In this document: positions 48,251-60,288 of the stretch, piece by piece | How the letters are laid out: the number at the start of each line of letters is the position of its first letter | How positions within the stretch are numbered: position 1 is the stretch's first letter | DNA from: Casuarius casuarius | Taxonomy: Eukaryota > Chordata > Aves > Casuariiformes > Casuariidae | Assembly: GCA_003342895.1 (NCBI GenBank) | Contig: PTFA01000082.1 | Location: 2,042,793 to 2,106,792, forward strand | Direction: 5' to 3' | DNA length: 64,000 nucleotides | The notes under the pieces: generated by a model | Seen by the model: the letters and a program-made list of their open reading frames with translations, nothing else | Database searches by the model: none | What the model was told of the DNA's origin: nothing | Translations under genes and position numbers: made by a program

Positions 48251-50464
48251 CACCTGGGTTGGGAGATCTTTGGGCTTCAGCTTAACCCCTCTGGAGATAA
48301 TGTAATGCAATATGCAGACATAACAGAGATCTGTCTTAACACAATCACTTAATTCTTAAAAGCACTTGAAAAATACTGGAAATCCTGACTTTTCCCTGCA
48401 TCTTATCTCTCTTGCAACTGGGCAGTGTTACAGGATGAATTTTCTCTCCTCTCTTCCACAAGCCGTGATTTCAAGTAATGGCCAGTGACTTGCTTTTCTT
48501 ACAACAACTCCTTGCACTTGGGACCTGTGTCCCTTCTGCCATGTGTTCAGCTGCAAGGTTACAGCTCTCTCATCAGCCAAGCTCGCTCCCTCTTTTCATG
48601 AGGACTCAGCAAATATCCCAGAGCACCATGTTTGATGTTGCTAGACTGCTGTCCTGGCACCTTCTAGGGATAACCCTTCAGTCTGTTGTCTGGCATCTTT
48701 CCTGGGCCAGCCTGCCTGGAGCGCACCAAAATCACATTCCTCACACTTTCTGGATGTGCATCCAATACCTTGTATGGAATGGAGCTCGTTGATGGCTACC
48801 AATGTATTTCACTCTTCACAGTAACTTCAGTATGCTTGTCAATTTTTCACTTCACGCACTGTGGCTTTAAAAATGCACTGAAACAGCATTAAATGATCTT
48901 AATGATGGTGGTGGGAATATCATGAACCTATACTTCCTTCTTTTCAGTACTTCAGAGCTGCTTAGCCCATTGATCTCTGACACACTTTGCAGTTTATAAC
49001 AGAAAGGCATTAAAAAGATTTCTCCACAACTCCTTTAAATCAACAAACAACAAAATTCAAATTCTGTGAGAAACAAGCAACTTTGACGTCTTTTTCAATC
49101 TTCCAGAAAATACCGTGAAAAAGAGCGTTTTTACCTCTGTCTAACTAGTATTTCATGAGTAGCTGCCCCATGCTGGTCTACTACTGTGGAGAGTACATCG
49201 TACTCAGTACTCCTTGCTGCTCTCCAACCTAGATCTCTCTGGAAAATTGATAAATCACTTTGGTAGTATTTCTCCACTCTGCTGCAGCACACAGTTGTCA
49301 GCAGAGCCTCATGACAGAATGATAATTGGTGTTTCTGACAAATCTGAAAGAGTAAGTGTGGACCCATTATCACTGTCCATTGCCAGGACATATCAAACTG
49401 ACATGATCTCATTCCTACACAAGAACAGAGCCTACAACCTAATGTCAAGAAGTAAAGGAAATTCCTAAAAATTCTATACTAGAGCTGTCTTGCCATTTCC
49501 TTTTTTCTTATTCATTCCTGGCCTGTTTCTTCAACCCTCTCCCATTCCCTTTCCAAAAAGGGCAGGACATAGGTGAGGAATATCTGAAAAAGTGATTGAA
49601 ATCACTTTTTGCAAGGCACATGATAATCTGTCTTCATTTAAGCAGATAAACCTGCCCTCCTCGAAAGGGGCATTACTAAGTTTCACCAATAAAAGCTATG
49701 CTGCTCTTCAGTTTTTGGTCTAGACGCAGGAGGAGCGTAGGTCCGGCACATGGGTAACAGGCCAAAATGGAGGGAGAATGGAGAGTGAAGGAAACACTTG
49801 GTCTGGGAGAAGGCTGTCTGGTGAATACAAGAAACAAATGTTTCACGATTTCTGCAGAGAGTGAGACTGAACTGGCCGAGACAGTGGCTGTATCACCTTG
49901 AACCAAAACCATCTCATTGACGGCTGTAATATGTAAGCCTGTGAATTGCTCAGGCCTGTCAAGTTACACCATATCATTTGTATTAACTTGATATCTGGAG
50001 GTTCGCCTCAACCATTAGACAAGGTATTTTATACTATGTCAGATGACTTGCATTTAATATAACGTAACTGTTAAGTTGCAGGTGCTAGAAAACTTTCTGG
50101 TGCTGCTTCCAGGACCTTCCTNCCCATTAAGTAATAGCTTTTACTTTAAAATAAAAGGCATTAGCAAGGCTATGTGCTAAAGAGCTCAGAAACTGCCCTT
50201 ACTCATATTTTGTTTGATTGCCAATAGCTTTAATCAGAGTTACCTTTTCTGAGTCATTGCTGTGACTAATCCGCTTGTGAGACCACTTAGAATAGACTTC
50301 CTCTGCATTTGTCCTTTTCCAACTGAACTGCCTCTGACCCAGAAAGATGACTTCAGCAAAAACCTTTGGTCTTCCCTTGTATTGTGGTCTACACTGAAAA
50401 AAGAAGACAGGTAAGTAAAAATATCAGTATGTTTCTTTGGAGCATCATAAAGTGTTCTACTGAA
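48251..50464. other. Unique sequence, no gene seen
   Basis: 48.42-48.80 kb directly beyond the CR1 piece could be a further decayed part of the same insertion, but I could not match it. An 11-bp perfect inverted repeat with a 2-base spacer lies at 49587-49610. No gene recognised. Confidence 0.45.
49587..49610. repeat. 11-bp perfect inverted repeat
   Basis: AAAAAGTGATT, spacer GA, then its exact reverse complement. It ends in a T-run, so it superficially resembles a terminator hairpin, but in a vertebrate genome this has no such meaning. Probably chance. Confidence 0.8.
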
Positions 50465-50565
50465 ATGAGAAATATTTGTCATTTTTAATGCAAGAATAAA
50501 ATGAGTAAAGCGACTTGCCAAAGTGCCCATTCTGAGGCAGTGACAGAACTCGGATTAGGATCAAT
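50465..50565 (-). repeat. MIR-like SINE remnant, antisense
   Basis: 'aaaatgagtaaagcgacttg'-'ccaaagtgcccattctgagg'-'cagtgacagaactcggatta' matches reverse-complement MIR 'gaggttaagtgacttgccca'-'aggtcacacagctagtaagt'-'ggcagagctgggatt'. Only the core is readable. Confidence 0.55.
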
Positions 50566-53500
50566 CACCCTGAATCCCAATACCAAGACTTATTCACTAA
50601 AAATAAATAATCCTGACTTCTCTAAATCCATCACATTGGATTTTCAGATTCAGTTTAATTTGGAATATTGACATACCTTTCAAAATATTCCACCCTAATT
50701 ATACCTACCTCACAGTACGCCTCAATTACCATATTTCCACTTGCATGGACCATGTGTTATTTGTCAAAAAGTTTTAATTCTGCAGAACTGTGGCTTGTTC
50801 TTAGGTGTGGTGAACAAAAGCGGAAATGTACCAGGCATGGACCTTTCCTTCAAGGTTGAACTTTCTGTCCTTGGAGGAGATTGCAATATAAATCTTCCCC
50901 TTTGGGCAGGTTATTTGGGAATAAGGACATTTTAGGGAGCATTATTTTTGAAGGGGCTTGGATTCTGAGAGAGATGTGTTTTATATCTAAAAAAATATGT
51001 CAGTTTGGTAGATTTTGTTACAGATAACAATGGAGTTTGTGCACTATGAATAGGTTGAGTATGTGTGATAGCAGCCTAGTGATTTTATTTTTTATTTTTT
51101 TAATTGATAACTAAGAAAAGTCTAACTGTGGTCTCACAAGTTTAGCTGCCGCAATCCGAAAGTTGCTCACACCTTTGTAAGTGGCATGTATTACTAGTGT
51201 CTTAGCAGATGTGCTTTTGGGTGCGCAAGGCATAGTTTCACAAGCACTTTTGATGGCAGTATTATCTCAGCACACAAACAAACCGATTTTTGTTGGATTG
51301 GCCCGCAGCTGCACAAAACCAGCTGCACAAGCAACACTGAGTTGGGTGTAGCAGGAGAGGAACGACCAGGAGGAAGCCTGAGGGGCAGCTGAGAGGGACG
51401 GTCATTATGTGAGGTCTTCCACATTCCTCAGAGTGACTAAGGAGTCCCCATTCTGGTTCTCTGCAAATCCATATATTAGAACAGTTACCTTCTTTTTCTT
51501 TTCTTTTTTTTTTTAAATTTAACTGATAGGGTCACTAAAAACCATGGGTGGCATTAGTCACAGTGTAGTCTGAGAGACTGCCTCCACACCTGAATCATCT
51601 AAGTTAACACTGCATGTGTCAGCATGTTTTAATTTAAATACATATTAAAAAATACCTTAGTATTGTCACATATATATATGTATATATATATATGAACACA
51701 CACATAAAAAAGTAGTATGTTTTCTGCTTTCAACAGTCTTTCACAATTCAACAGAAAACTGCAGATGTGTTAATACCTAATTAAATACATTCTGATCTAG
51801 GGTTACCTAATTTTGCCCTCTATTTAATGAGATTCCTCTAGCAAGATCTGTAAAATAGTGTTTTTTCTTTTTTCTTTGTGTTTTAAATAATCTTTATGCT
51901 TCCATATGGCTTGCATGACTCAGGCTTTATCATTTATAGATTAAAAAGTCGCAATTAAAGTCCTAGATAAGACTAACGAGTTGAGCATGGCANATAGAAG
52001 GACTTTTTAAAAACAAAATTCTAACTAAATTTTAAATCTGCAGAGAATGCATAAATTCCCAGGGCAATATTGATTACGAAGAGTTAATTTGTCTGATGAG
52101 TCAATTCTGAAAAATTCTGCTATACCTAATAAATGAAGGTTGCATGGCTTGGTGTGATTATGTTCCCTCCCCACCCTCAGCTACATCATGCAATGAAAAC
52201 TGCATTATTCTTGATAATGATGCTAAATGAATTTTTTAAGGACTCGTTCTCTGAAGCAGGGTTTTGACTGTATATTACTCTGAATATTTATATGCTGTTT
52301 CTGCAGCTGTCATTCTGCAATTTTGTATTTCTGTTTTTGGTGGAAAATGTTCACTCAGCTCTGATTTATTGTTATTTTTAATAAAAATGTGCTGTTCTCC
52401 CGTAGAAGAATCTTTTCTGACTCTACTAATCTGACTTGCTTTTCACTTTTATGTTAAAATCTCATTACCTGAGCTCAAGTAATCCTAAATAGGTGGTTAC
52501 ATTCGCTCTTTGGTGAAGGATGAAAGGAGGGAAGAAGGCTGCGGTGTCTGGAAGGTGAGATACACTTCTGATAACCTTCTCTATCTTTGTGTGTTTAGCT
52601 GAACCAAAACTTTTGGAGACCGTCAAATGACTGTTCTTGAACCTTTTGCTTTTGTTAAATGTAATCCCATTTATCTCAGCAGTCTCTTGGAGTCCGTACC
52701 ACAGCTCACTGAGTGGATGAATAGGCATTTTTTTTTATTGCAGTGGATACAGTTTAGGAAAGTGAGAAGGAAAACTCTCACAAGAGCTAGTGGAAATTCC
52801 CCTTGCTGGAGAGGGTCCCTCAGTGCGCTAATATTACCACGTGCACTGGCCTCCAGCTCCCCAGCATCATGACAAGCATGAATTTAATTAAAAAAAGAAA
52901 GGGGAGAGGATAGTGGGGAAAAAGCCTTCAGGAAAAAGCATGTGTACCACATGCTGTAATGCAGGGTGGAGGCAGAGTCCTGCTCCTTGCACGTGTGCAG
53001 ATCCTCCCCTGAGGCCTCCTCGTGACAGAGCGAATGCTCTGGACCATCTGCTCAAGATCAAAAGCTGCAGAAAGTTGAGCATGAGTTTCACTTCCCTCAT
53101 CCTCCAGACAAGCATGTATTTGTTCAGGCTTCTTTAAATTACTTTTCATTGATCCAAGTATTTCATACTTGGGATGTTTCATACTCAGGTTAAAATATAA
53201 AAAGGTCACACATTGTAATTAAAAATGTATTCTCCTCATGAAAATGAAGGGGAAATTTAAGCTTTAATTAAGTTAGAAAAAGAAACATGAAAATCATCAT
53301 TTTCTTATTCAATAGTTCTTCCTCATGCATACTTTGGTTTAGACACACACACAATGTATTTTTTTACTCTTTCAAAACTATTCGTATGTATGTTACANAT
53401 TCTTTATCTTTGGGTGTAATCAGCAGATTTCACCTTGTTCATCTGTGCAAAGTCATCATTGCTGGTAATGATATGTGATCCAGGAGGAAATGTGATCAGA

Positions 53501-54559
53501 TATTTTAAAATGGCTGTGATCTTCTGGGAGTAACACACAGTTCAAAAAAACTAAGCAGGCTGGGATAGGTCAGTGTAAAATTTTAGCAATGGTATGACTA
53601 TAATATAAGCAAGTCCACAGGTGTTTGGTGCACTATGTATTTTTGGATATTACTCTATACTACCTGTCCCTCAGATAAGGATGGTCTTAGATGATGCAGG
53701 ACTCAGACAAGAATTCTGGACTATATTTAAACAAAATAAATAAAATTTGCCTATCTCCACTCCTAATTCCCTATGTGAGAGCATGTGTCCTACCTGTGAC
53801 AGCCTTCAAACACACACCTCATTTCTGCAGACCCAAGTCCCAGACCTCATCCAGCCCCAAATCTCATTCAGCCTATCTCACCAGCAGGATGTTAATGCCT
53901 GTGCCCCCACGTTTTTCAGAAGGCCTCTTCGTTTGCTTTGTCATGTCTTCAATTTCCATTGGAAAATGGAAAAATTCACCCCAATCATGCAGGAGGTATT
54001 TGCCAAAATTCATCGTGGAGGAATTTCCGAAAGCATCACTTCTTCCTTGCCTGTGACCCAGGGATACTGTTGACTCCTTTTTCTTATCCTGGAATAGACT
54101 GAAGAGCATCTGTTGCTTTTACAGCTGTCAAGTGTATCTGCCAATATTTGTCCTTATATTCATGTGCATGCTGCAGGAGGCAAACNCTTTATCCTTTCAT
54201 TTTCCTGATCTCAGTTCCCCAGAAGGCTAAAAAAAAATTAAATAAAATGTAGAAAAAGTTTAGCACCAGAGGTTTCAATATTGTTAAGGGGTTTAATATA
54301 TCATAATTGTTGAAGACTTTGCTGTTTCCTTGTGGGTCTTTCTGCTTCGCTGTGATTAAGTTCACAGTGAAATCTAGATAAATATGACATTTAATGCAAT
54401 CCTATTGTTACTGCTATGGAGACATGCCTTGTAGAGTGTGTCTACCTCACTTTGGTCTACCACAGCATGAAAAGTTCAGTATGCTTCTGCCAAACCTTCC
54501 TAGCTCCCCATCTTTGTTGTTAATAGCCTAACATATATCTAAAAATAATACTTTGCAAC
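50566..54559. other. Mostly AT-rich unique sequence
   Basis: Contains the (TA)n microsatellite at 51.67 kb. 52.08-52.40 kb is an AT-rich stretch with many ATTA/TAAT words that could be a conserved non-coding element. No gene: open frames up to 121 codons (53691-54056) lack motifs. Confidence 0.5.
51668..51694. repeat. (TA)n microsatellite, interrupted
   Basis: Alternating TA run interrupted by a single G and followed by a short CA stretch ('gaacacacacat'). Self-complementary and likely length-variable. Confidence 0.9.
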
Positions 54560-54735
54560 TTTAAACACTATTTGTCATCCTNAAAGTGCTTCACAGATTT
54601 CTGTTAATTCAGTACTGTCAGTGTGGTTTTAGGCAGGCAGGGCCTTTTGCTCTCCTGGAAAAATGGTGAAACTGAGGTACAGAGGCTAAGGCCTAGATCT
54701 TCCAAAGTGCTCAGTATTTAAGAGTGTAAGTTTGT
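54560..54735 (-). repeat. MIR-like / archosaur repeat mosaic, antisense
   Basis: 'aaagtgcttcacagatttct' and 'aaaaatggtgaaactgaggt'-'acagaggctaagg' resemble the antisense MIR box 'atgaggaaactgaggcacag'-'agaggttaag'. They are followed by 'cctagatcttccaaagtgct'-'cagtatttaag', which resembles another common reptile/bird repeat word ('ccagattttcaaaagtgctc'-'agcac'). It may be one composite element rather than two insertions. Confidence 0.45.
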
Positions 54736-54912
54736 GTTACGATTTCTCCGGTGGCAAAGCCACTTGAAAAAGTTTCTGTCCTCTCTCGCAGCTCCTCCTG
54801 CAGTTTGTCTTCCTCCCAGTTACACCAGTTCTGTTGTTTGAAGTTTCAAGTCTGAAAGCAGATCAATAGCTATGTGTTGCTAGGAGTATGTCCTGCCCCC
54901 ATGTCCTTATCC

Positions 54913-55068
54913 AGTCCTTAATTAGGACTGATTCCCGTGAAATCTTTTCCTTGTTAAGGGCTGAAGCAAAACCAGACCAGGACTTCAGATTTAGCCCATG
55001 GTGATGGTCTCTTTCAAAAGAAGCATATGCTCCTCACTGTGCATACACAATAGGAGACATCCTTTCAC
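54913..55068. repeat. Diverged repeat, copy 1 of a nearby pair
   Basis: Shares an ordered set of words with 55737-55876: 'agtccttaattagg', 'cttttccttgttaagggctg', 'ggtctctttcaaaagaagca'-'tatgctcctc', 'acacaataggagacatcctt'-'tcac'. Words such as 'gtaagggctg' also fit the old repeat family seen at 6.5 and 57.7 kb. Same orientation as its partner, about 0.8 kb away. Confidence 0.55.
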
Positions 55069-55736
55069 TCTGTCTAAGGCGAAGAAATGTTTTGTAATGG
55101 TAAAACAAAACCACCAGCACTTTCCAAATTGCTGCTTTTTTTTTTTTGGAATCTAGATTTTTTCAGTGATGTCCTTACGCTATGACTTCACAAACAGGGC
55201 ACAGGGAGGAGCAGGAATTAGTGGCTGAGACCGGAGGGCAGGCAAGAACTTTATTAACCAGCTTTGCCAATGAAAAAAAATCATATTTTGGAATAATTTC
55301 CACTGAACTTAATAGGAGTTTAGTATAAAAAAACCCAGGCAATGTGGATGTAGATCTGTTAGGTCAACATGAATACTAAAAAAACCACNTTTTTCTCTAG
55401 CTGGTTGAAACTCTTTGCTTAACAACTCCGTGTGATGTGATACGGGGTACAGTGCTTGACTTGCTGTGTTAGCATGGAAATCTTGGTTCCCCTAGCAAAC
55501 CAATGGCAAACTCCCATGGAGCCAGCATGTCATACACTGCCTCCATCATGGTGTCAATGTGTGTGTGTCAGCTTTATGCACTGCTTCTTGTAATTTTTAT
55601 TTCTGTCCCTGCTCCCCCCATTTTAATAAAGGGCATTTTAATGAGGACTGAATAGCATTTATTATCCAGAGAGTATATCATTTCCAGTTAGCCTGATGGA
55701 TTGGTAAGAACATGTCTCAGCTCCACACAGCTACTG

Positions 55737-55876
55737 AGTCCTTAATTAGGGAGCTTTTCCTTAGTAAGGGCTGAACTGTGACACCACGCAAGGCATTCAT
55801 ATTTTCCTTGTGTTGACAGTCCCTTCCTAAGGAGCACGTGCCCCTTGTGAACACACCAGCGGGGACAGTCTTTCAC
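55737..55876. repeat. Diverged repeat, copy 2 of a nearby pair
   Basis: 'agtccttaattagg', 'cttttccttagtaagggctg', 'agtcccttcctaaggagcac'-'gtgcccctt', 'acaccagcggggacagtctt'-'tcac' align in order with 54913-55068. Copy 2 lacks a short internal stretch present in copy 1 after 'ttaattagg'. Confidence 0.55.
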
Positions 55877-57529
55877 CAGGATCCCCAAGGGTTTTGCTGG
55901 AATTTCACATCCAACTGACTTCAGTGCACAGGGGCTGTGTCTTCACGCAGGAAGAGGTTGAGACAGATGTAGTTATATTAGTCCTTTAACTCCTTTACTT
56001 TTAAAATGCTTTAAAATGTTTAATTCTCAAAGTAGAGAAATCAGGGCACATCTGCATTGCTAGTTAAGCCTTTGTACAGACCCAGGACTTACCTCTGTAT
56101 TGGTTGACCAACACTTTAGATCCTTAGTCCTAGTAATTTTGGTCCTTTTTTCTCTTTTGCTGGACCAGGAAACCCCTAGCTGCAGAGTCAGAGACTTGCA
56201 GGGCTTCTGTGAGAGCTGAGCTTTCTCTTTTAATGTGTTCTGGACAAGATGCTTGTCCTCCCATGAAAACACCATGGGTATCTCTGGCCAAAATAAAGCC
56301 CTGGTGGCATGGACAGTTACTGCATCAGGAAAAACTTCAAAGAATTGTTTATTACTGTGAGCTGGTGATGTGAAAGGATGGTAAGAGCAAATTGATAGCA
56401 ACAACCCAGTGCCTTCTGTTAAGTGAAAGAAAAACGTATTTTGATCCTTTGGGAGATGCATTTGGACATAACTAGTCATGGAATATTTAAAGGAGCCTTG
56501 AGGGGAACTTCTGGTGAGAGAGGTGAGTTTACAGCCACTACCTGTGGTAGCTGCAAACTGTCATATTTATTTTTCCTCTCCTGGGGGGAAAAAACAATGC
56601 CTGTTTTCAGTGATGATGGGCTTGCCCTGTAAAACAACTTTCTCTATGACTATTGTGTAATATTTGTGGGGAGGCAAAATGAGCAAATCAAATTTGTTTA
56701 CAACAAATAGGACTTGCTCCTTGGAGGCTGTCACGATGCAGCTTTCTCAGTTCAAAATGATGCTAATTGGCTCCCACCTAGCTACCAAAGGGAGGCTCTG
56801 TGAATTCAGATATGTCACCTGCTGGAAATGACTTGAAGACTGCAAATGTATTCCGTTCCTCAGGGAGTGTTTTTTATCCTTTTAAATGGGTTTTTGTGTG
56901 AAGAGGTATTTGATAGAATATCCCCGGTGTAAGATAAATAGTTTCCCTGAGTTCAGGACTAATTATCCTCAGGGACACAACAGACTGAACAGCTAGATGA
57001 GCCAGAAATAAAATGGTATCTTGTGGCTACAGTGGGAAGTAGGCAGTTACACTCCTACCATACGTGATTAGATGGCTATCAAGCTTGTTATTGTAGGAGA
57101 GGAAATGACCGGCTTTGTCATACAGAGCCCCTACAAATAACAAAATACATGTGCGCTGCAGCATACTCTCTTTCTCTGGTGTGTGTAGCTAGATGTATAG
57201 CACCGGTAGTCTTTGCTGGTTAGATATATTTCAGACCAAATGCGTATATAGGGGACTACGCATGATCAAAAGAGAGAATATTTTTTGCACGTGGTGTTGC
57301 ATATGCTTTTCATGTTTACATAACATACATATATTTAACATATGTATGCATGTCTTACTACAGAATAAGGGAGCATGCTTTAGTTCTTTCCTCACATCTA
57401 GGAATGAAACAAATTTTTGTCATGTTTCTCCAGCACTTGAGATTTTGTTTCTGTTTTCTTTATTTCTTTGTTTTTTTCTCTGTTATTTTTCACTGACACT
57501 TGGCTTCAACATTTGAGGCTTCAGGTTGT
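55877..57529. other. Unique sequence, no gene seen
   Basis: A 139-codon minus-strand open frame (56060-56479) shows no recognised domain. 57.31-57.36 kb is a TA-rich, partly self-complementary stretch ('catacatatatttaacatat'-'gtatgc'). Nothing else recognised. Confidence 0.5.
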
Positions 57530-58080
57530 TACAGGGAGCCGAAGGGTGAATGCGTGTTGCAATTGTTCTCGCAGTCCGCACAAAAAATGACCAGAAATCT
57601 CATGAGAATTCCAGGCAAAGATAAATTTTGCAGGTTTGGGTTAGCGTGTCGCTTCCCTCCCCACCCTCTCAGCCAAAACTCCCATTAAAACCAGCTGCAG
57701 TTTTGCCCGAATAAGGACCGCCAGACCTAGCCAAATTTCACAGGCTAAAAAGCTGAGCTGCTCCTTAAACTCCGGATAAGCATCTGAACTGCGTGCCACA
57801 TTCCCAAATCAGATCACTCTGAGCGAGAACCTTGCTCCGGTGCAAATGGTGCTGGGTCAGGCCCCCGCCCGCAAGGTGCAGAGAGAAGTCCCAGTTCCAG
57901 CCAATGGAGTCANACTTAGGACAGAGTTTTAACTAACTGATGAGTCTGAGAGCTTGGAGGTCTCTGAGCGTAAGGCACGCTCGGGGAAGTGTGAAAACAG
58001 GCCTTGTCTGGCCGAAGCAGAAGTCCTCCCTGCGTGTTCCCTTCATTCCTCGAGGCAGCGTGGCTGACAGGATTTGAGGA
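57530..58080. promoter_or_regulatory. Moderately CpG-enriched patch
   Basis: About 25 CpGs in 550 bp by eye, at roughly 50% G+C, against CpG-poor AT-rich flanks. No exon, TATA box or transcript end is recognisable. Part of the G+C comes from the old repeat fragment at 57.68-57.73 kb. A weak promoter or a recently less methylated region is possible. Confidence 0.3.
57676..57732. repeat. Fragment of old interspersed repeat family
   Basis: 'aaaactcccattaaaaccag'-'ctgcagttttgcccgaataa'-'ggaccgccagacctagcc' matches in order 'aactcccattgacttcaatg'-'ggagttttgcctgagtaagg'-'actgcaggatctggcc', the vocabulary of the family described at 6501-6612. The match is good enough to be confident of relationship, less so of its limits. 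Confidence 0.5.
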
Positions 58081-58849
58081 GCAGCCTCTCAACATCCCAA
58101 GGATTCCTGACTTTTAAATATGAAGGTCGCATTCACAAATTAGAATTCCCTAAACAGAGTACTTGCAACTTGTGCATTCACGTATTGCAGTCACAAAGCT
58201 ATGAATTTTCTGATTTTTGTCACACTCTGATAAGATTAAAAAAACACAGTTAAATTCGGTCCTGCTGACTGAGTTGCAGAAGTAATTTCTCATTCAATTG
58301 AAATCTAAAACTTTGGAGATTTCATGTCCACTGGGATGGAAAGTAATTTTATCAATTCCCATTAACTTCAGCTACCAATCAGGGAAGCTTTTATTTTCAT
58401 CTTAGAAAAAGGATAGCCTATACCACCTACATTTCATACACTGACAGGAATTTCAGAAAGTAAGCAACTAAAGCTGGGCTCTCCGCCTGTTTAGAAAAAA
58501 ACTCCTTTTCCTAAGAAAAATAAAATTTTGTAGTTGCTCTGCAGCTCTTATGCAGAGGATTCAAAAGTCAAAACCTGTATGTTTTGAGACTTGCCCATTT
58601 TAAGTTACTTTGAACAGCTTTGTGGGAGATTGTGGCCTTTCAAGCCTCTTATTTTTGCACGTGTACATCTGCGCTTTTTCAGGAGTTGCTCTTCTAATAC
58701 ACAAACATTTACTAATGGTCTTACAATGACTACAGACTACATTTTTTCCCAAGGCCTGCAGGGCAGAAAAGGAGATGTTGCCAATCTCTTATGAAAACAA
58801 GAACAGCAACATGAACTGTGTTCATTTCTTGCAGAGATAAATAAAATAC

Positions 58850-58864
58850 AATGCAATGCAATGC
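58850..58864. repeat. (AATGC)3 short tandem repeat
   Basis: Three perfect AATGC units in an A-rich context. Confidence 0.85.
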
Positions 58865-59284
58865 AAAGAAGAGGTGCTTTGACAGTTCTTTTAGTTCCCT
58901 GAAATACCTGTGTTAGAACATTTGGAAAAAGAGAGACTCACTATTAGTCAGCTGTATTGATTTCTGCCACTAAGGAAAGTAGGAGAAAAAATATTTACTG
59001 TGCTAAACCACTGGAGCTTTCAACCAGTTCATATTGGAAATTCACTCCTGTGTTCTTCCCTCCCTGGCTTTTCCTTTGCGGAAGGGAAGCCTGGAAGAAG
59101 CATCAATACAGAACAATGAGGGAGCATTTCCTGTATGCCCAGTCGGCTACTACAAAGGCAAATAAGGTCTCTGAAAAAGAAATTGCAATCTTCTTGCTCC
59201 AAGGAATGAGTCAGGAAGCAATCTTCACAATTATGACAAACCAAATATCTTTGTGATTAAAAAATGATCATTGCTGCTTTTAGA

Positions 59285-59320
59285 TCCTGTAAATGATTTC
59301 GTTCCTGTAAATGATTTTCT
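59285..59320. repeat. 18-bp tandem duplication
   Basis: Two adjacent 18-bp copies starting TCCTGTAAATGATTT, differing at two positions near the end. Confidence 0.8.
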
Positions 59321-60256
59321 TGTTGTTATGAGTAGTTGCAAGCATAATAGGTAAAATGGACAAAAAATTGTTTTAGCTGTTTTGTTTCCAGCTGTGCGAT
59401 ATTTAGGCTGAGTTTCATGAGAAATTCTGTATTTTTGTGTTTGAGAGAAGTGGAATAAATGCTTTATTTTTTAGGTTACTTTTAGTGAGTTTTTTCTCTT
59501 TCATTCACACAGGGATTACTTAAACAGTTGTTGTTTTCTTTCTTATCTAAGGATAAGCAAAAATGAGTTCAGCCNTTTCACTGAACTCTTAAACATGAAG
59601 GTTGATAGATAGGTAGGTGTATTTTTTAGTGTGGTTCTATTCAGAAAAGTGTCTGTGTGTAATAATGGTATCTTCTCCCTCAGCATGAGTGCTACTTGTG
59701 TGCATTCAGTCAGATCTTCGACTTTATGACAGAAATAAGTCTTGACTGCTTTTTGCTCTTGTTAGTCCTGCAGACACTACATAGCTAAGCATCAAATATA
59801 ACTAAGAGCTAATAAGCCAGACTTTTCAGCGTTGAGCATTAAAGCCTCAGCTGCTGAGACTTCAACAGGCCTATTGATTACACTTTACAACAATGGATCA
59901 GTAATTCCCAATCATCAACTGCGTCTACACAAACCAAATGGAAATAGGGGATGTGGATAGGTACAGACAAAGGCCTAATTTTTCTGAAAGGAGCTATTTC
60001 ATTTCTCACAATATTTGAAATGGAAAGGACATAGTTTCATTGTCAGAGCTCAGGTAGAACTTGAAGGACCAGGAATCAGGTATTTTTTCTTTGTAAACTT
60101 AGTGCATTTGAGACTGAAAGATTGTAAACATGGGACATTACAACACTATTTCATAAGTGCTTTTCAGAACAGAAAGCACAATTTAAGCACATTGCCAAAT
60201 ATGGGGAAAAACTTGATGAGGGAAAAGGAATATTTAAAAATCATATCTAGTAAGAA

Positions 60257-60288
60257 ACTTGGAGAAAAATGACTTGGAGAAAAAAATG
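60257..60288. repeat. 15-bp tandem duplication
   Basis: Two adjacent copies of 'acttggagaaaaatg', the second lengthened by two extra A. Confidence 0.8.

Noticed and set aside
49587..49610. Hairpin followed by T-run as a transcription terminator or microRNA precursor
   Set aside because: Intrinsic terminators are bacterial; arms of 11 bp with a 2-base loop are too short for a microRNA hairpin.
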